From SURF-58 sp041305085 (lineage in GTDB: Archaea > Nanobdellota > Nanobdellia > Woesearchaeales > UBA9642): a stretch of 43,603 bases of DNA. The first letter of the stretch is position 1; each line of letters opens with the position of its first letter. The notes under the pieces are model-generated. The model did not search any database, was not told the origin of the DNA, and saw only the letters and a program-made list of their open reading frames with translations. The stretch spans positions 1 through 43,603 of the forward strand of contig JBFYMA010000039.1 in the NCBI GenBank assembly GCA_041305085.1, given 5' to 3'. Position numbers and translations under genes: made by a program. Shown here piece after piece: positions 42,153-43,603 of this stretch.

Positions 42153-43160
42153 TTGGATAATCGCAGAGGCATTTCAGGAAAAAGGTTTTCAAAAAAATCC
42201 TTGATTTCTCTTGAAACACTTATAATTTTGATTGCTGTGGTTGTTATTGCGGCGCTTGCAGCAGGAGTTATAATAAGGCAGTCCGGAGTATTATCCCAGA
42301 GGGCAGTGACTGTCGGAGACCAGTCCAGGGAAAGGCTTGTTACAGGCTTGGAAGTTATTAGCGTAACAGGAACAGCCAACATTTCAGCAGAAAAGCTCAA
42401 TGATTTTGAAATACTTGTGAGGCTTAAGGCAGGATCCCTTCCTGTACAACTGAAAAACCTTAAAATCCTTTACACAACCCAGAACGTGGCAATGTCTGCC
42501 GCACTACAGCACAGTTCTGCAACAGACCTTTACTCAGATATTGATATAAGCTCTGTGAACTCCAGCTGGCAGAATATATCAGATATTGAAGGTAATGATT
42601 TAGAGGCTACAGCATCAAATACTCAGGAACTGATAAGATATAATGCTCTTACAGGAAACATCGAGATAAACCTATCATATGCTTCAAACAATCCTGACCC
42701 TGATGACGAAGATGCAACTGCAGGCGCTTTAGCCACAATTTCTGTTGGTAATCTCTCAGATGCATCTGGAACACCTGTGGTAATATCAGTTACCAATGAG
42801 CCGCTCATGGTCCATGGAGTTAAGTTTGGATATGTTACAATTTCAGGCAGTGCAAATGTGAATAATTCGCTAAGCGGAACAACAGCAACACTGCACAACG
42901 TTCCTACAACAGATGTGTGCACATTTGAAAACCTTATCCAGGAAAGAAGATTCTGCTATGTAAGCAAGATAGGGAATGGGGACACAACACTTGAGACAGG
43001 TGAAATGGTGGCTTTAAGGTTCAGGCTAAAGCCCTTCAACCTGCTGCCCATTGAAACGATTTACGAATTGCAGCTACTGCCAAAAGAAGGTGCAATAGAG
43101 ACAATAAGTGCAGTAAGCCCTTCAACACTTGTAGTTACTAACTCCAAGCTTTGGGGCTAA
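42153..43160 (+). CDS. Archaellin-like (archaeal flagellin) protein
   Basis: 335 aa from TTG 42153, six bases after GAGGTG (42141-42146); the in-frame GTG at 42144 is inside that site. A class III signal peptide has a basic segment ending RFSKKS, then a helix starting LISLETLIILIAVVVIAALAAG and the archaellin-type block RAVTVGDQSRERLVTGLEVISVTGT. The rest is beta-rich. Archaellins form the archaellum filament after cleavage by a prepilin peptidase. The residue before the likely cleavage point is Ser rather than Gly, and Glu stands at mature +5 as in type IV pilins. It is longer than common archaellins (about 190-270 aa). A pilin-like surface fibre protein is the alternative. It has its own promoter after the che cluster. 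Confidence 0.8.
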   Translation: MDNRRGISGKRFSKKSLISLETLIILIAVVVIAALAAGVIIRQSGVLSQRAVTVGDQSRERLVTGLEVISVTGTANISAEKLNDFEILVRLKAGSLPVQLKNLKILYTTQNVAMSAALQHSSATDLYSDIDISSVNSSWQNISDIEGNDLEATASNTQELIRYNALTGNIEINLSYASNNPDPDDEDATAGALATISVGNLSDASGTPVVISVTNEPLMVHGVKFGYVTISGSANVNNSLSGTTATLHNVPTTDVCTFENLIQERRFCYVSKIGNGDTTLETGEMVALRFRLKPFNLLPIETIYELQLLPKEGAIETISAVSPSTLVVTNSKLWG

Positions 43161-43179
43161 GCAAAGCTTTAAAAATGGA

Positions 43180-43197
43180 TTTATTTTCATTTTTTTA
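43180..43197 (+). terminator. T-rich terminator after archaellin
   Basis: TTATTTTC followed by seven T lies about 20 bases after the archaellin stop, just before the next gene's ribosome site. Confidence 0.4.
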
Positions 43198-43213
43198 AAA
43201 AGAGGTGGTCAAA

Positions 43214-43444
43214 ACGGCAAAAACCAGCATACGAGTTCAATCTCATATCTTAGAAAAAATTATTGTAGTCTTTATGGTCATTTTTGGGGCAGCTGCAGTC
43301 TACATACTCATAAATGTGCTCTCCCAGACAGGCCAGCCAGATCCCATAGTTGCAGTAGTTGAAATACTGCTTATACTTATACTGGCAATATTTGCCCAGA
43401 CATATGTACTCATAAAGATCTATGAGAAGAACAATAATCAATGA
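43214..43444 (+). CDS. Small two-TM membrane protein with a possible ACG start
   Basis: 76 aa if read from ACG 43214. It has two hydrophobic helices: IIVVFMVIFGAAAVYILINV and VVEILLILILAIFAQTYVLI, with short charged ends. GAGGTG (43202-43207) is followed by six bases and then ACG, where other genes here have ATG, GTG or TTG at exactly that distance. The only upstream normal codon, GTG 43205, sits inside the ribosome site. So the start is either a rare ACG, GTG 43205 with the upstream AAAAAGAG, or an ATG altered by error. The family is not recognised; it lies directly after archaellin with a possible TATA (TTTAAAAA) at 43167-43174. Confidence 0.6.
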   Translation, partial: TAKTSIRVQSHILEKIIVVFMVIFGAAAVYILINVLSQTGQPDPIVAVVEILLILILAIFAQTYVLIKIYEKNNNQ

Positions 43445-43445
43445 T

Positions 43446-43463
43446 TATTCTCTTTTTCTTTTT
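43446..43463 (+). terminator. T-rich terminator after the small membrane protein
   Basis: Runs of T follow the stop of the small membrane protein at once (CTCTTTTTCTTTTTATA), typical of archaeal ends. The end of the run also holds the TATA-like box of the RNA candidate. Confidence 0.4.
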
Positions 43464-43468
43464 ATATG
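43461..43468 (+). promoter_or_regulatory. TATA box for the RNA candidate at the window end
   Basis: TTTATATG is centred 26 bases before about 43490, matching the start of the closing stem at 43482 within normal error. Confidence 0.4.
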
Positions 43469-43481
43469 TTCCTGCTTTAAA

Positions 43482-43558
43482 AAACGGCTCTGTAGAAAAT
43501 CTCCATGGGCGTAAGCCTATGTTGTAGGCGATGAGCCTACAAAAGAGTTCAGCTGTTT
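43482..43558 (+). ncRNA. Candidate three-way-junction RNA with GNRA tetraloop
   Basis: The closing stem AAACGGCT (43482-43489) pairs with AGCTGTTT (43551-43558), one G-U. Hairpin A is CATGGGC-GTAA-GCCTATG (43504-43521), seven pairs with a GUAA tetraloop. Hairpin B is TTGTAGGC-GATGA-GCCTACAA (43522-43542), eight perfect pairs. No gene is evident between 43445 and 43603. The tip of hairpin A resembles hairpin 2 of the candidate at 41948-42044 (AAGCCTAT in both), which suggests related elements. Found by eye. Confidence 0.5.
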
Positions 43559-43603
43559 GTGTTTTGATGTGCTTTGAAGCAATAGTTGCACCGAACAATC
43601 GTT

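Noticed and set aside
43410..43598. Minus-strand open frame at the window end
   Set aside because: It overlaps the strong hairpins of the RNA candidate and has no ribosome site or recognisable product.
1..43603. CRISPR array, tRNA, rRNA, insertion sequence or phage genes
   Set aside because: I looked for regular spaced repeats, cloverleaf arms, transposase-like frames and terminal repeats and saw none.

Overview
The window looks like a chemotaxis, sensing and motility island from an AT-rich archaeon. Archaeal marks seen in the sequence are an archaellin-like protein, three CheC paralogues plus CheD, DUF835 proteins with winged helices, TATA boxes about 25-30 bases before several starts (some giving leaderless messages), and strong GAGGTG Shine-Dalgarno sites before others. 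The giant N-glycosylation-rich beta-helix/Ig surface protein recalls uncultured archaea, including DPANN-type genomes. That placement is inference; no rRNA or tRNA gene is present to settle it.

Layout. (1) 2-7819: the 3' part of a giant secreted surface protein. (2) 7868-13003: an accessory block holding a multi-TM protein, two DUF835-winged-helix proteins (one with three PAS domains), and an unknown 433-aa protein that shares a repeated helical module with the multi-TM protein. (3) 13020-17976: cheW and a chemoreceptor with two CZB-like zinc modules on the minus strand; cheR-hypA-hypB on the plus strand. (4) 17963-24326: a small winged-helix gene, then a 54-aa Cys protein, a Cache-HAMP protein with no signalling domain, a full tandem-Cache chemoreceptor, a CheV-type CheW-REC protein and a histidine-kinase-like ATPase. 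(5) 24552-30041: a PAS protein, an NMT1/SsuA-like lipoprotein, a sensor histidine kinase, two single-domain receivers and two related RecA-like proteins lacking a visible P-loop, followed by a convergent PAS-kinase with two receivers (30048-32395). (6) 32669-33775: a divergent glucokinase-family protein. (7) 33890-41908: the core che cluster cheY-cheY-cheB-cheA-cheC-(ATP-grasp)-(methyltransferase)-cheC-cheC-cheD. (8) 42153-43444: an archaellin-like gene and a small membrane protein. (9) The end of the window holds a probable structured RNA.

How it fits together. The two full chemoreceptors would drive CheA through CheW and CheV. CheY proteins would carry phosphate to the archaellum. CheC proteins would remove it, and CheR, CheB and CheD would adapt the receptors. 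The CheB here has lost its phosphoacceptor Asp and conserved Lys, so it probably does not take its signal by phosphotransfer. CheF, the archaeal CheY-archaellum adaptor, was not recognised in the window. The least familiar parts are the PAS/lipoprotein/kinase/receiver/RecA-like locus, the ATP-grasp plus methyltransferase pair inside the che cluster, the repeated helical module in two neighbouring genes, four 11-bp-phased GTTAAC-like sites before the receptor operon, and two three-way-junction RNA candidates.
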